A stretch of 63,505 bases of DNA from positions 1 through 63,505 of the forward strand of contig CALXHQ010000012.1 of the NCBI GenBank assembly GCA_944388145.1, given 5' to 3'. The notes under the pieces were generated by a model. It saw nothing but the letters and a program-made list of their open reading frames with translations, made no database searches and was not told the DNA's origin. How positions within the stretch are numbered: position 1 is the stretch's first letter; every line of letters starts with the position of its first letter. This document shows, piece by piece, positions 45,590 to 54,426 of this stretch. A program made the position numbers and the translations under genes. The DNA comes from an uncultured Gemmiger sp. (lineage in GTDB: Bacteria > Bacillota > Clostridia > Oscillospirales > Ruminococcaceae).

Positions 45590-47005
45590 ATGCCGGCTAT
45601 CCAACGCAATATGGACCCCAAAAAGTGCCCCATGCCCAGCCAGGACCCCAACGTCCGCAACAAGAACTTCAAGGAAGTCGCCCTGGGCTACACCGCCGAC
45701 ATGGCCGTGAACGAGGCAAAGCGCTGCCTGCAGTGCAAGAATCATCCCTGCCGCACCGGCTGCCCGGTGGACATTGACATTCCCGGTTTCATCGCCAAGG
45801 TGGCCGAGGGGGATTTTGAGGCGGCCTACCAGATTCTGTCCGCCTCCAGCGCGCTGCCCGCGGTCTGCGGCCGCGTCTGCCCCCAGGAGAACCAGTGCGA
45901 GGGCAAGTGCATCCGTGGCATCAAGGGCGAGCCGGTGGGCATCGGCCGTCTGGAGCGGTTTGTGGCCGACTGGCACCGGGAGAACGTACATACCCCGGTC
46001 ACCCCGCCGGCCCCCAACGGCCACAAGGTGGCGGTGATCGGCGCGGGCCCCTCCGGCCTGACCGCCGCCGGCGACCTGGCCAAGATGGGCTACAAGGTCA
46101 CGGTGTTCGAGGCCCTGCATGTGGCGGGCGGCGTGCTGATGTACGGCATTCCCGAGTTCCGTCTGCCCAAGGACATCGTCCAGAACGAGATTGACGGCCT
46201 GCGCGCCCTGGGCGTGGACATCGAGACCAACATGGTCATCGGCAAGGTGCTGACCATCGACGAGCTGATGGGTGAGTACGGCTTTGAGGCGGTCTACATT
46301 GCCTCCGGCGCCGGTCTGCCCCGGTTCATGGGCATCCCGGGCGAGAGCCTGAAGGGCGTCTACTCGGCCAATGAGTACCTGACCCGCGTCAACCTGATGA
46401 AGGCCTATCTGCCCGACAGCCGCACCCCCATCAAGAAGAGCCGGAAGGTGGCCGTGGTGGGCGGCGGCAACGTGGCCATGGACGCGGCCCGCTGCGCCAA
46501 GCGCCTGGGCGCCGAGACTGTCTACATTGTCTACCGCCGCGGCATGGCCGAGCTGCCCGCCCGCAAGGAGGAAGTGGAGCACGCTGAGGAGGAGGGCATC
46601 ATCTTCAAGACCCTCACCAACCCGGTGGAGGTGCTCTCCGACGACAACGGCTGTGTCCGGGGCATGATCTGCGTGGAGATGGAGCTGGGCGAGCCGGACG
46701 CCTCCGGCCGCCGCCGTCCCATCGTCAAGCAGGGCAGCGAGTTCGAGCTGGATGTGGACACCATGATCATGGCGCTGGGCACCAGCCCCAACCCGCTGAT
46801 CCGCCACACCACCCCCGGCCTGGACGCCGACAAGCACGGCTGCATCATCACCGACGGCCCCGACGGCCTGACCAGCCGGCCCTTTGTCTATGCGGGCGGT
46901 GACGCCGTCACCGGTGCCGCCACCGTCATTCTGGCCATGGGCGCCGGCAAGGAGGCCGCCAAGGCCATCGACAAGGCCATCAAAGCCAAGGCCGGCGAAG
47001 CGTAA
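45590..47005 (+). CDS. nfnB: NADH-dependent ferredoxin:NADP+ oxidoreductase subunit B (GltA-like)
   Basis: 471 residues. N-terminal cysteine clusters ('CLQCKNHPCRTGC' and 'CGRVCPQENQCEGKC') bind two [4Fe-4S] centres; two Rossmann motifs, 'VAVIGAGPSGLTAAGDLA' and 'VAVVGGGNVAMDAARCA', bind FAD and NADPH. Homologous to the small subunit of glutamate synthase, but no large subunit is present, and nfnA directly precedes it, which favours NfnB. RBS overlaps the nfnA stop. Confidence 0.92.
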   Translation: MPAIQRNMDPKKCPMPSQDPNVRNKNFKEVALGYTADMAVNEAKRCLQCKNHPCRTGCPVDIDIPGFIAKVAEGDFEAAYQILSASSALPAVCGRVCPQENQCEGKCIRGIKGEPVGIGRLERFVADWHRENVHTPVTPPAPNGHKVAVIGAGPSGLTAAGDLAKMGYKVTVFEALHVAGGVLMYGIPEFRLPKDIVQNEIDGLRALGVDIETNMVIGKVLTIDELMGEYGFEAVYIASGAGLPRFMGIPGESLKGVYSANEYLTRVNLMKAYLPDSRTPIKKSRKVAVVGGGNVAMDAARCAKRLGAETVYIVYRRGMAELPARKEEVEHAEEEGIIFKTLTNPVEVLSDDNGCVRGMICVEMELGEPDASGRRRPIVKQGSEFELDVDTMIMALGTSPNPLIRHTTPGLDADKHGCIITDGPDGLTSRPFVYAGGDAVTGAATVILAMGAGKEAAKAIDKAIKAKAGEA

Positions 47006-47041
47006 CCCCCGGCCGCCCCGTCTTTCCACACAACTTGTTTT

Positions 47042-47076
47042 ACAGAGGCCTGCTCCGGCGGGCCTCTGTTTTTTGT
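47042..47076 (+). terminator. terminator of nfnAB
   Basis: ACAGAGGCC pairs with GGCCTCTGT, then TTTTTG; strong. Confidence 0.85.
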
Positions 47077-47106
47077 GCCGATCGCCGGGGCAGGGGAGCG
47101 GCCCGG

Positions 47107-47156
47107 CGGGGAAAGTTTTCCACACGACGGGTGGAAAATGTGGAAAACTTTCCCCG
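47107..47156. repeat. 18-bp inverted repeat with DnaA-box-like sequences
   Basis: GGGGAAAGTTTTCCACA (47108-47124) is repeated perfectly inverted at 47139-47155 with a 14-base spacer that contains another GTGGAAAA. Each arm contains TTTTCCACA, one mismatch from the DnaA box TTATCCACA. It lies between the nfnAB terminator and the mnmE promoter. Confidence 0.75.
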
Positions 47157-47189
47157 GTTTTTCCGCCGGGTTCCCTGACGTCCGCCGCA

Positions 47190-47218
47190 TTGTGGAAGCC
47201 CACATTTTGTGGTAAAAT
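47190..47218 (+). promoter_or_regulatory. promoter of mnmE
   Basis: TTGTGG (47190-47195), 17-base spacer, TAAAAT (47213-47218). Confidence 0.6.
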
Positions 47219-47288
47219 AATTATATATACGGATTTTTGCGCCGGGCTGTCAAAATAGCCCGGCGCCCCAGAAACAGAGGATTTTGCC

Positions 47289-48677
47289 ATGCAGCTCCGC
47301 AGTACCATCTGTGCGCTGGCGACGCCCCCCGGGGAGGGGGGGATCGCCGTGGTGCGCCTGTCCGGCCCGGACACCTACCCCATTGCCGCCAAGGTCTTTG
47401 TACCCATCCATAAACAGAAGTCGGTGTTGGAGGCCAAAGGCTACACCGCGCTGTTCGGCCACTATATTCTGGCCGGGCAGGAGATGGACGAGACGGTGGC
47501 GCTGTTCTACCGCGCCCCCCACAGTTACACCGGCGAGGATGTGATCGAACTTTCGGTTCACGGTGGCAGCGCCATGTCGGACGGGCTGCAACAGGCGTTG
47601 ATCGCCGCCGGCGCGGTGCCCGCCGCCCCCGGCGAGTTCACCCGCCGCGCACTGGAGAACGGCCGCATGAGCCTGACCCAGGCCGAGGCGGTGATGGAGG
47701 TCATCTCGGCAAACGGGCGGCAGGGTGCAGCGCTGGCCAAGTCCGCGCTGGACGGCCGCCTGGCCCGGGAGGCGGGGGAGATCCGCCGGGCGCTGCAATC
47801 GCTGGCCGCCCACCTGACTGCCTGGATCGATTACCCCGAGGAGGATGTGTACGAGCTTGCCCCCGCTGAGCTGAAGACCACCCTTCAACAGCAAAAGGCA
47901 AAGCTGGATGGCTGGGTGGACAGCTACAACGCGGGGGCGGTGCTGCGCCACGGGGTGGATTGTGTGCTGCTGGGGCGGCCCAACGTGGGCAAAAGCACAC
48001 TCTTAAACCTGCTGGCCGGGTTTGACCGGGCCATCGTCACGCCGGTGGCGGGTACCACCCGGGATGTGGTGGAGCAGACAGTGCAGCTGGGGGATATCCG
48101 GCTGAACCTGTTTGATACCGCAGGCGTCCGGGCCGAGGAGGAGGCCGACGCCATCGAGGCCGAGGGCATCCGCCGCAGCTGGAAAAAATTGGAGGAAGCC
48201 GGGCTGGTACTGGCAGTGTTTGACGCCGGCGCCCCGGTGACGGAGGCGGACATTGAGATTGCCCGCCGCTGCCAGGGCCGCCCGGCGCTGGCCATCTTCA
48301 ACAAGCAGGACCTGGCCGCGGATACCCATCAGTTTGACGAGGGGCTGCTGACCCCCTATTTCCGGCAGGTGATCCGGCTGTGTGCCCGGGACGCCGCCAG
48401 CCTGAAACCGCTGTCCGACGCGGTGGCCGGGCTGTTGGGCACTGCCGGCCTGGACCCGAACGCCGCAGCGCTGGTCAGCCGGCGGCAGCTGGCGGCAGCC
48501 ACCGCCGCCCGGGACGCGGTGGGGGAGGCCATCGCTGCGGTGGACGCGGGGTTCGGCCTGGACGCGGCGGGCGTCTGCATCGAGGACGCGCTGCGCGCCC
48601 TGGCCGACCTGACCGGAGAGGACGCCACCGAGGCTGTCATCGACGAGGTGTTCTCCACTTTTTGCGTGGGGAAATAA
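47289..48677 (+). CDS. mnmE: tRNA uridine-5-carboxymethylaminomethyl modification GTPase
   Basis: 462 residues. With MnmG it modifies uridine 34 of several tRNAs. N-terminal folate-binding domain ('ALATPPGEGGIAVVRLSG'), helical domain, and inserted G domain with 'GRPNVGKSTLLN', 'VAGTTRDV', 'LFDTAGVR' and 'NKQD'. The C-terminal catalytic motif C-x-G-K is 'FCVGK'. mnmG follows, but 775 bases later because a full-length MH repeat lies between them. Confidence 0.97.
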   Translation: MQLRSTICALATPPGEGGIAVVRLSGPDTYPIAAKVFVPIHKQKSVLEAKGYTALFGHYILAGQEMDETVALFYRAPHSYTGEDVIELSVHGGSAMSDGLQQALIAAGAVPAAPGEFTRRALENGRMSLTQAEAVMEVISANGRQGAALAKSALDGRLAREAGEIRRALQSLAAHLTAWIDYPEEDVYELAPAELKTTLQQQKAKLDGWVDSYNAGAVLRHGVDCVLLGRPNVGKSTLLNLLAGFDRAIVTPVAGTTRDVVEQTVQLGDIRLNLFDTAGVRAEEEADAIEAEGIRRSWKKLEEAGLVLAVFDAGAPVTEADIEIARRCQGRPALAIFNKQDLAADTHQFDEGLLTPYFRQVIRLCARDAASLKPLSDAVAGLLGTAGLDPNAAALVSRRQLAAATAARDAVGEAIAAVDAGFGLDAAGVCIEDALRALADLTGEDATEAVIDEVFSTFCVGK

Positions 48678-48703
48678 CGGGCGGCAGGCTGCCTGCCGGT
48701 GAT

Positions 48704-49396
48704 GGTTTTCTCAGCCCGGCGGGGTTGGTGGTTTCTCGTTTGCCGTTCTGCGGCGAGGTGTGTTACTCTTTATCTTGGTGGGATTGGTGGCTTCTCTTTT
48801 GCCGTTGCACTACGGAAGGCGTTCCTCTTTCGACACCGAAAGAGGAACCGAGAAAGGTGCCACCGTTCCGATGCGGTGGACGCCGGCTTGAGGGCCTTGC
48901 CCTCAAGACTCCCGCCCAAGATTGACGGCAGCCACCCCGCCACCGGGATGCGCTCGGCCCTACCCTGCGGGCCGAGGAAACGTTGGATGTCCCCCAATGC
49001 CTTGCCGGCAGGTTTCCTGCGTCTGGTTTGTGCTGTTCGCCCGCCGAAAAAAAACAAATCAAAGGCAGCTGTTGCAAATACCGCAACAAACCTTCCGGCA
49101 GGAACGGGGGAGTAAAACGACCCCCCGGCCCGCAAGGTAGGGCCGGGCACCACCTGTTGGCGGGGCGGCTGCCGTTTATCGCAGGCAGGATTGCAAAGGG
49201 CAAGGCCCTTTGCTCGTGCGTCCACCGCCTCGAAACCGGTGGCACCTTTCTTGATTCTTCTTTCAGTGATGAAAGAAGAATGCCCCCGGCAGACTGCCGG
49301 TAAAAAAGAAACCCACAGCCTTACCGGGCTGAGAAAAAATGCCCGCGGCACCCCGCCGCTAAAATCGAAGCCCGCAGCCCCGCCGGGCTGAGCCCC
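48704..49396. repeat. MH repeat, full-length copy (mnmE-mnmG gap)
   Basis: Left arm (reverse): two terminal modules 48704-48820, H4 48821-48848 (GTTCCTCTTTCG stem, loop ACAC), H3 48860-48879, H2 48887-48907 (CTTGAGGGC/GCCCTCAAG), H1 48953-48976 (CTCGGCCC/GGGCCGAG). Middle about 147 bases. Right arm (forward): H1 49124-49147 (CCCGGCCC/GGGCCGGG), H2 49193-49213 (GCAAAGGGC/GCCCTTTGC), H3 49222-49242, H4 49254-49281 (ATTCTTCTTTCA, loop GTGA) and two terminal modules 49282-49396. Within one copy the two arms use different sequences for the same helices. Confidence 0.88.
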
Positions 49397-49452
49397 CCAA
49401 ACCCCAGAAAGACCCGCACACCAACATTCCTCCAACGAAAGGACGAACCATT

Positions 49453-51324
49453 TTGATCGACCATCTTGGCAGTTACGACGTGATCGTGATCGGCGCCGGC
49501 CACGCCGGCATCGAGGCCGCCCACGCGGCGGCGGTGCTGGGCGCCAAAACCGCTGTATTCACCCTCACGCTGGACTTTATCGGCAATATGCCCTGCAACC
49601 CCTCCATCGGCGGCACCGCCAAGGGCCATCTGGTGCGGGAGATCGACGCGCTGGGCGGACTGATGGGCATTGCCGCCGACGCCACCTTCCTGCAAAGCCG
49701 GATGCTTAACCGGGGCAAAGGCCCCGCGGTGCACAGCCTGCGGGTGCAGACCGACCGCAAGCGCTACCATATCTATATGAAGCACGCCCTGGAGCTGACC
49801 CCGAACCTGGACATCCACCAGGCCGAGGTTGTAGGCCTGAACGTGCAGGACGGCCATGTGGCGGGCGTTTACACCAACCTGAACGGCTACTACGCCTGCA
49901 AGTGTGTGGTCATTGCCACCGGCACCACGCTGGGCGGCCGCATCTTTGTGGGCGAGGCCAGCTACGCCGGCGGCCCGGACGGCCAGCACGCCGCCACCCG
50001 CCTGACCGCGGACCTGGCGGCGAAGGGCTTTCCGCTGCGCCGGTTCAAGACCGGCACCCCCGCCCGTGTCCACCGCCGCAGCATCGACTTTTCCAAGCTG
50101 GAACGCCAGCCCGGCGACCCGGACGAGAGTTTGCAGCCTTTCAGCTTTCTGACCCGCCAGCCGATGCATAATAAGGTGGACTGCTACATCACCTACACCA
50201 ATCCCGAAACCCACAAGGTCATCCTGGATAACCTGGACCGGTCGCCGCTCTACGGCGGCGAGATTCAGGGCGTCGGCCCCCGCTACTGCCCCTCCATTGA
50301 GGATAAGGTGGTGCGCTTCAAGGACAAGGCGCGCCACCCGGTGTTCGTCGAGCCCTGCGGCGAGGATACCGAGGAGATGTATCTGCAGGGGCTTTCCTCC
50401 AGCCTGCCGGAGGCGGTGCAGAACGCCATGTACCACACCATCGCCGGGTTTGAACATCTGGAAATCATGCGTCCGGCCTACGCCATTGAGTACGACTGCG
50501 TGGACCCCACCAGCCTGTACCCCACGCTGGAAAGCAAGGTGGTGGCTGGCGTTTACGGAGCCGGGCAGTTCAACGGCACCTCCGGCTATGAGGAGGCCGC
50601 CGCCCAGGGCCTGCTGGCGGGCCTGAACGCCGCCCGCCATGCGCTGGGCAAATCCGAGCTGGTGCTGGCGCGGCACACCAGCTACCTGGGCACGCTGGTG
50701 GACGACCTGGTGACTAAAGGTGTCATGGATCCCTACCGGATGATGACCAGCCGCAGCGAGTACCGGCTGAGCCTGCGCCAGGACAACGCCGATGAGCGGC
50801 TGACCCCAATCGGGCGGGAGTACGGCCTGGTGGACGACGCCCGCTGGGCGCAGTTCTGCCGCGACCGGGACATCAAAACCGTCGAGCTGGCCCGGCTGGC
50901 CCGCACCAAAGTCAAGCTGGCCGACCTGCGGGCCGCAGCGGGGGAGGGGGTCAACATCGGCGAGAGCGGCGGCACCGCCGAGGAACTGCTCCGCCGTCCC
51001 GGCATCCGGTATGAGATGATTGCCAAGGTGATCGGCTGGGGTGAGGGCGTCACCCCCACCATGGCGCTGCGCATCGAGACCGAGATCCGCTACGCGGGCT
51101 ACATTGCCCGGGAGCAGCGGGTCATCCGGGAGATCCAGCGCCACGAGAATGTGGCCATCCCCGCCGATTTTGACTATGCGCCGCTTTCCACTCTGACGCT
51201 GGAAGCCCGGGAAAAGCTGGCGAAGATCCGTCCCCGGACGCTGGCCCAGGCCGGACGCATCCCCGGCGTGTCGCCCAGTGATATCTCGCAGCTGTCGCTG
51301 GCGCTGCTGAAAGTGAAAAAGTAA
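49453..51324 (+). CDS. mnmG: tRNA uridine-5-carboxymethylaminomethyl modification enzyme MnmG
   Basis: 623 residues from TTG 49453 (GAAAGGACG upstream). FAD-binding 'VIVIGAGHAGIEAAHAAA', 'PCNPSIGGTAKGHLVREIDA', and 'GQFNGTSGYEEAAAQG' are MnmG signatures; C-terminal helical domain binds MnmE and tRNA. Works as an MnmE-MnmG complex using methylene-tetrahydrofolate and NADH. Flanked on both sides by MH repeats. Confidence 0.97.
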   Translation: MIDHLGSYDVIVIGAGHAGIEAAHAAAVLGAKTAVFTLTLDFIGNMPCNPSIGGTAKGHLVREIDALGGLMGIAADATFLQSRMLNRGKGPAVHSLRVQTDRKRYHIYMKHALELTPNLDIHQAEVVGLNVQDGHVAGVYTNLNGYYACKCVVIATGTTLGGRIFVGEASYAGGPDGQHAATRLTADLAAKGFPLRRFKTGTPARVHRRSIDFSKLERQPGDPDESLQPFSFLTRQPMHNKVDCYITYTNPETHKVILDNLDRSPLYGGEIQGVGPRYCPSIEDKVVRFKDKARHPVFVEPCGEDTEEMYLQGLSSSLPEAVQNAMYHTIAGFEHLEIMRPAYAIEYDCVDPTSLYPTLESKVVAGVYGAGQFNGTSGYEEAAAQGLLAGLNAARHALGKSELVLARHTSYLGTLVDDLVTKGVMDPYRMMTSRSEYRLSLRQDNADERLTPIGREYGLVDDARWAQFCRDRDIKTVELARLARTKVKLADLRAAAGEGVNIGESGGTAEELLRRPGIRYEMIAKVIGWGEGVTPTMALRIETEIRYAGYIAREQRVIREIQRHENVAIPADFDYAPLSTLTLEAREKLAKIRPRTLAQAGRIPGVSPSDISQLSLALLKVKK

Positions 51325-51338
51325 GCGTTTCTGGGATG

Positions 51339-52100
51339 GTTCCTCTTTCGGTGACGAAAGAGGAACGCCCCCGCCGCCGAACGGAAAAGTCGAAACCACC
51401 CACCCTGCCGGGCCGATGCAAGCATCGGCCCCCACGCAAAGGTACTGTCTGACGGCAGAAACGATCTGTACGGGTAACCACACACCTGCCGGCAGCAGCC
51501 GGGGATAACCAGCGTTTCCTCGGCCCGCAGGGTAGGGCCGAGCACCTGCCATTGGCGGGGCGCTACAACGTATCCTCAGGCTGGGGACCAGGGGATAAGT
51601 TCCCCTGGTCGGGCGTCCACCGCCTCGAAACCGGTGGCACCTTTCTCGGTTCCTCTTTCGGTGACGAAAGAGGAACGCCCCCGCCGCCGAGCGGAAAAAT
51701 CGAAACCACCCACCCTGCCGGGCCGATGCAAGCATCGGCCCCCACGCAAAGGTACTGTCTGACGGCAGAAACGATCTGTACGGGTAACCACACACCTGCC
51801 GGCAGCAGCCGGGGATAACCAGCGTTTCCTCGGCCCGCAGGGTAGGGCCGAGCACCTGCCATTGGCGGGGCGCTACAACGTATCCTCAGGCTGGGGACCA
51901 GGGGATAAGTTCCCCTGGTCGGGCGTCCACCGCCTCGAAACCGGTGGCACCTTTCTCGGTTCCTCTTTCGGTGACGAAAGAGGAACGCCCCCCGCCGCCG
52001 AACGGAAAAATTGAAACCACTCACCCTGCCGGGCCGAGATAAAACACCCCGGCAGCCCTGCCGGTAAAGTAGAAACCGCCCACCCCGCCAAGCCGAAAAA
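51339..52100 (+). repeat. MH repeat, tandemly duplicated half copies (mnmG-rsmG gap)
   Basis: A 310-bp unit (51341-51650) is repeated at 51651-51960 with only about two differences by eye; a third partial unit begins at 51961. Each unit has H4 (51339-51366, 51649-51676, 51959-51986), a terminal module, a small GCCGATGC/GCATCGGC hairpin, half of the middle, H1 (51519-51542, 51829-51852), H2 (GACCAGGGG/CCCCTGGTC) and H3. A last terminal module ends near 52100. All forward orientation. Confidence 0.9.
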
Positions 52101-52183
52101 AAACAGCAACCGGCAATCCCGCCATCATATTCCAAAAATAGCAGCCAAACCACCCCCAAACTCTCTTCCTTCGGAGGTATCCC

Positions 52184-52888
52184 ATGATCGACAAAACCCG
52201 CCTTGCACAGAAATGTTCCACGTGGAACATTGACCTCACCGGCAGCCAGCTGGACCTGCTGGACCGCTACGCCCAGCTGCTGGTGGACTATAACCAAAAG
52301 GTCAACCTGACCGCCATCACCACCCCCGAAGGCATCGAGGACCGACATTTTGCCGACAGTCTGCTTTTTGCCGCCCAGCCGGAAGTCTGCGGCAAACTGG
52401 TGGACGTGGGCACCGGAGCGGGCTTTCCCGGTGTGGTGGCTAAGATCCTCAAGCCTGACTTGCAGCTGACCTTGATGGAACCCACTGGCAAGCGGGTGGA
52501 TTTTCTCAAATATCTCTGCGGCGAGCTGGGGCTTTCGGGCGTTGCATTTGCCAAGGAGCGCGCCGAGGAGGCCGCCCGCAAGTCCTGGCGGGAACAATTC
52601 GACGTTGCCTGCGCCCGCGCCGTGGCCGCCCTGCCTGTGCTGTGCGAATACTGCCTGCCGCTTGTCCGGGTGGGGGGCGTCTTTATCGCCATGAAGGGCC
52701 CCGATGCGCCCCAGGAACTGGCCGCCTCCGGCAGCGCGCTGAACAAGCTGGGCGGCAGGGCAGGGGAGACCCGCCGGTTCACCCTGCCCGACGGCAGTGC
52801 CCGCTGTCTGGTCCTGCTGAAAAAAATATCGCAGACTCCGCCCGCTTATCCCAGAAACGGCGGAAAAATTGCAAAAAAGCCGCTTTGA
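52184..52888 (+). CDS. rsmG: 16S rRNA (guanine-N7) methyltransferase
   Basis: 234 residues. Methylates G527 of 16S rRNA in the decoding centre using S-adenosylmethionine. 'LVDVGTGAGFPGVVAKIL' is the SAM-binding motif I; 'ARAVAALPVLCEYCLPLVR' follows later. Codons about 11-16 contain a parS palindrome. Normal neighbour of mnmG and noc in Firmicutes. Confidence 0.96.
   Translation: MIDKTRLAQKCSTWNIDLTGSQLDLLDRYAQLLVDYNQKVNLTAITTPEGIEDRHFADSLLFAAQPEVCGKLVDVGTGAGFPGVVAKILKPDLQLTLMEPTGKRVDFLKYLCGELGLSGVAFAKERAEEAARKSWREQFDVACARAVAALPVLCEYCLPLVRVGGVFIAMKGPDAPQELAASGSALNKLGGRAGETRRFTLPDGSARCLVLLKKISQTPPAYPRNGGKIAKKPL
52214..52229. promoter_or_regulatory. parS site inside rsmG
   Basis: TGTTCCACGTGGAACA, a perfect 16-bp palindrome and a close match to the conserved bacterial parS (TGTTTCACGTGAAACA class), binding site for ParB/Spo0J. 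Confidence 0.92.
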
Positions 52889-52892
52889 GGCA

Positions 52893-52936
52893 TCGATTCG
52901 CCGGGGTTTGACTCGAACCCCGGCGAACGATTTTTC
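52893..52936 (+). terminator. terminator of rsmG
   Basis: TTCGCCGGGGTT pairs with AACCCCGGCGAA, then CGATTTTT. A second hairpin (GGCGG/CCGCC class, 53002-53052) with CTTTTTT follows, so termination is doubled. Confidence 0.8.
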
Positions 52937-53148
52937 TGGCAGGCTTTTCCTGCCTGTGCTATGCTGTTTTATATGGAAACGCAGCACCGGCAGCTGTATG
53001 GCGGGCGGCGGCCCGGAACCCCCGGCGCCGGGTTCCGCCCGCCCGGCTTTTTTGGCCTGCGCTGCGTTTTGTGTCGTTGCAAAACCGGCGCGGGCCTTTT
53101 TGTCTGCCATTCGGCCAGCCCCCTGCCGCAGAAAAGGGAGGTAGATCC

Positions 53149-54255
53149 ATGAACGAAAAACAAAGAACCGGCAAGGTGCTGCTGCTGCCGGTGGACGCCA
53201 TCGAGCCGTCCCCCTGGCAGGCGCGCACCGCCTTCGATGAGACCGAGATTGCGGCCCTGGCGGTGAGCATTTTGCAAAACGGGCTGCTGCAGCCCATCAG
53301 CGTGCGGCGGGTGGGGCTGCGCAAATACCAGCTGATCGCCGGCGAGCGGCGGCTGCGGGCCTGCAAGCTGGCCAAGTTGGATAAGGTGCCCGCCATCCTG
53401 TCCGACTGGTCGGACAGCGAGAGCGCCGCCCTGGGCCTTTTGGAGAACATCCAGCGCAGCCAGCTGGACCCCTTTGACACCGCCCGGGGCCTGCGGGAAG
53501 TGATCCGCCTTTGGGGCTGCACCCAGGCTGAGGCTGCCCGCCGCTTGGGCCTGAGCCAGCCGGCGCTGGCCAACAAACTGCGGCTGCTCAGCCTGACGCC
53601 GGCCCAGCAGCAGATTTGCACCGCCCACCTCCTGACCGAGCGCCATGCCCGCGCTGTGCTCCGCCTGCCTGAGAGCCGCCGCACCGCCGCCCTGGAGAAG
53701 ATTGCCCGGGAGGGGTTGAGTGTGCGGGAGGCAGACAAGTTGGTGGAGGCCATGCTCAACGCCGGGCCGGACAAGCCCTCGCCCTGCCGCAAGACCACGC
53801 CGATGGTTCGGGATGTGCGGCTGTTTGTGAACACCTTACAGCACGCGGTGGACCTGATGACCCAGAAGGGCATTCCTGCCACCACCACCTGCGGGCGAAG
53901 GGACGGCTGTCTGGAATACACTGTGCGCATCCCGGTGGAGAGCGCCGATACCAACCTGCCCCTGCCGGAGCCGGCCAAAGCCCCGGCAGCGCCATCCGCA
54001 GCGCTCCGATCCGCCGCAGCGGCGGAGGAAACGCCTGCCGCCGATGCCGGGGAGATTGCCGCCAGCCTGGGCGCCGCCCTGTGGTCCGGGCAGGCAAGCC
54101 CCCGCCAGCCTGTGATGCCGCCGCCCGCCGCCATGCCTACGGCGGAAACTGCACCGCTTTCCGCCGGCGAAGTGCCCGCCGGTGAGGAGGAATGCGGTGA
54201 GGAGGAAATTGAGATCACCCCCGCCACCGTCGCCAGCCTGACCCGCCAGCCGTGA
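53149..54255 (+). CDS. noc: Noc-like ParB-family nucleoid occlusion protein
   Basis: 368 residues from ATG 53149 (GGGAGG upstream). ParB/Sulfiredoxin-like N-domain with 'GERRLRACKLAKLDKVP' and 'LLENIQRSQLDPFDTA'; helix-turn-helix 'GLSQPALANKLRLLSL'; 'LLTERHARAVLRLP' matches Noc (ITERHARALI) better than Spo0J. The order rsmG-noc-parA/B is typical. Two oddities: the N-terminal amphipathic membrane-binding helix of Bacillus Noc is missing, and a low-complexity Ala/Pro/Glu tail of about 110 residues follows the dimerisation domain. Confidence 0.85.
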   Translation: MNEKQRTGKVLLLPVDAIEPSPWQARTAFDETEIAALAVSILQNGLLQPISVRRVGLRKYQLIAGERRLRACKLAKLDKVPAILSDWSDSESAALGLLENIQRSQLDPFDTARGLREVIRLWGCTQAEAARRLGLSQPALANKLRLLSLTPAQQQICTAHLLTERHARAVLRLPESRRTAALEKIAREGLSVREADKLVEAMLNAGPDKPSPCRKTTPMVRDVRLFVNTLQHAVDLMTQKGIPATTTCGRRDGCLEYTVRIPVESADTNLPLPEPAKAPAAPSAALRSAAAAEETPAADAGEIAASLGAALWSGQASPRQPVMPPPAAMPTAETAPLSAGEVPAGEEECGEEEIEITPATVASLTRQP

Positions 54256-54368
54256 GGCCGCATCGCACGCCGCAGACCCATGCCGGTTCGGTGCCTTGTC
54301 CATTGCGCCTTTTGGGCAGCCGCCCCGGAAGTTTGGTGCAGCCGGCCACCTGCCGCCGATATAAAATA

Positions 54369-54415
54369 ACCGCGCCGCAGTCGGAAAAGTTCCGGCCGCG
54401 GCGCGGTCTGTTTTT
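54369..54415. terminator. bidirectional terminator between noc and serS
   Basis: ACCGCGCCGC pairs with GCGGCGCGGT; followed by CTGTTTTT on the plus strand and TTATTTT on the minus strand. Confidence 0.8.
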
Positions 54416-54426
54416 GGTGGGATGCC

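Noticed and set aside
52893-52936. tRNA T-arm-like sequence (GGTTCGAGTC on the minus strand)
   Set aside because: No acceptor, D or anticodon stems fit; the element is a simple terminator hairpin with a T tract.
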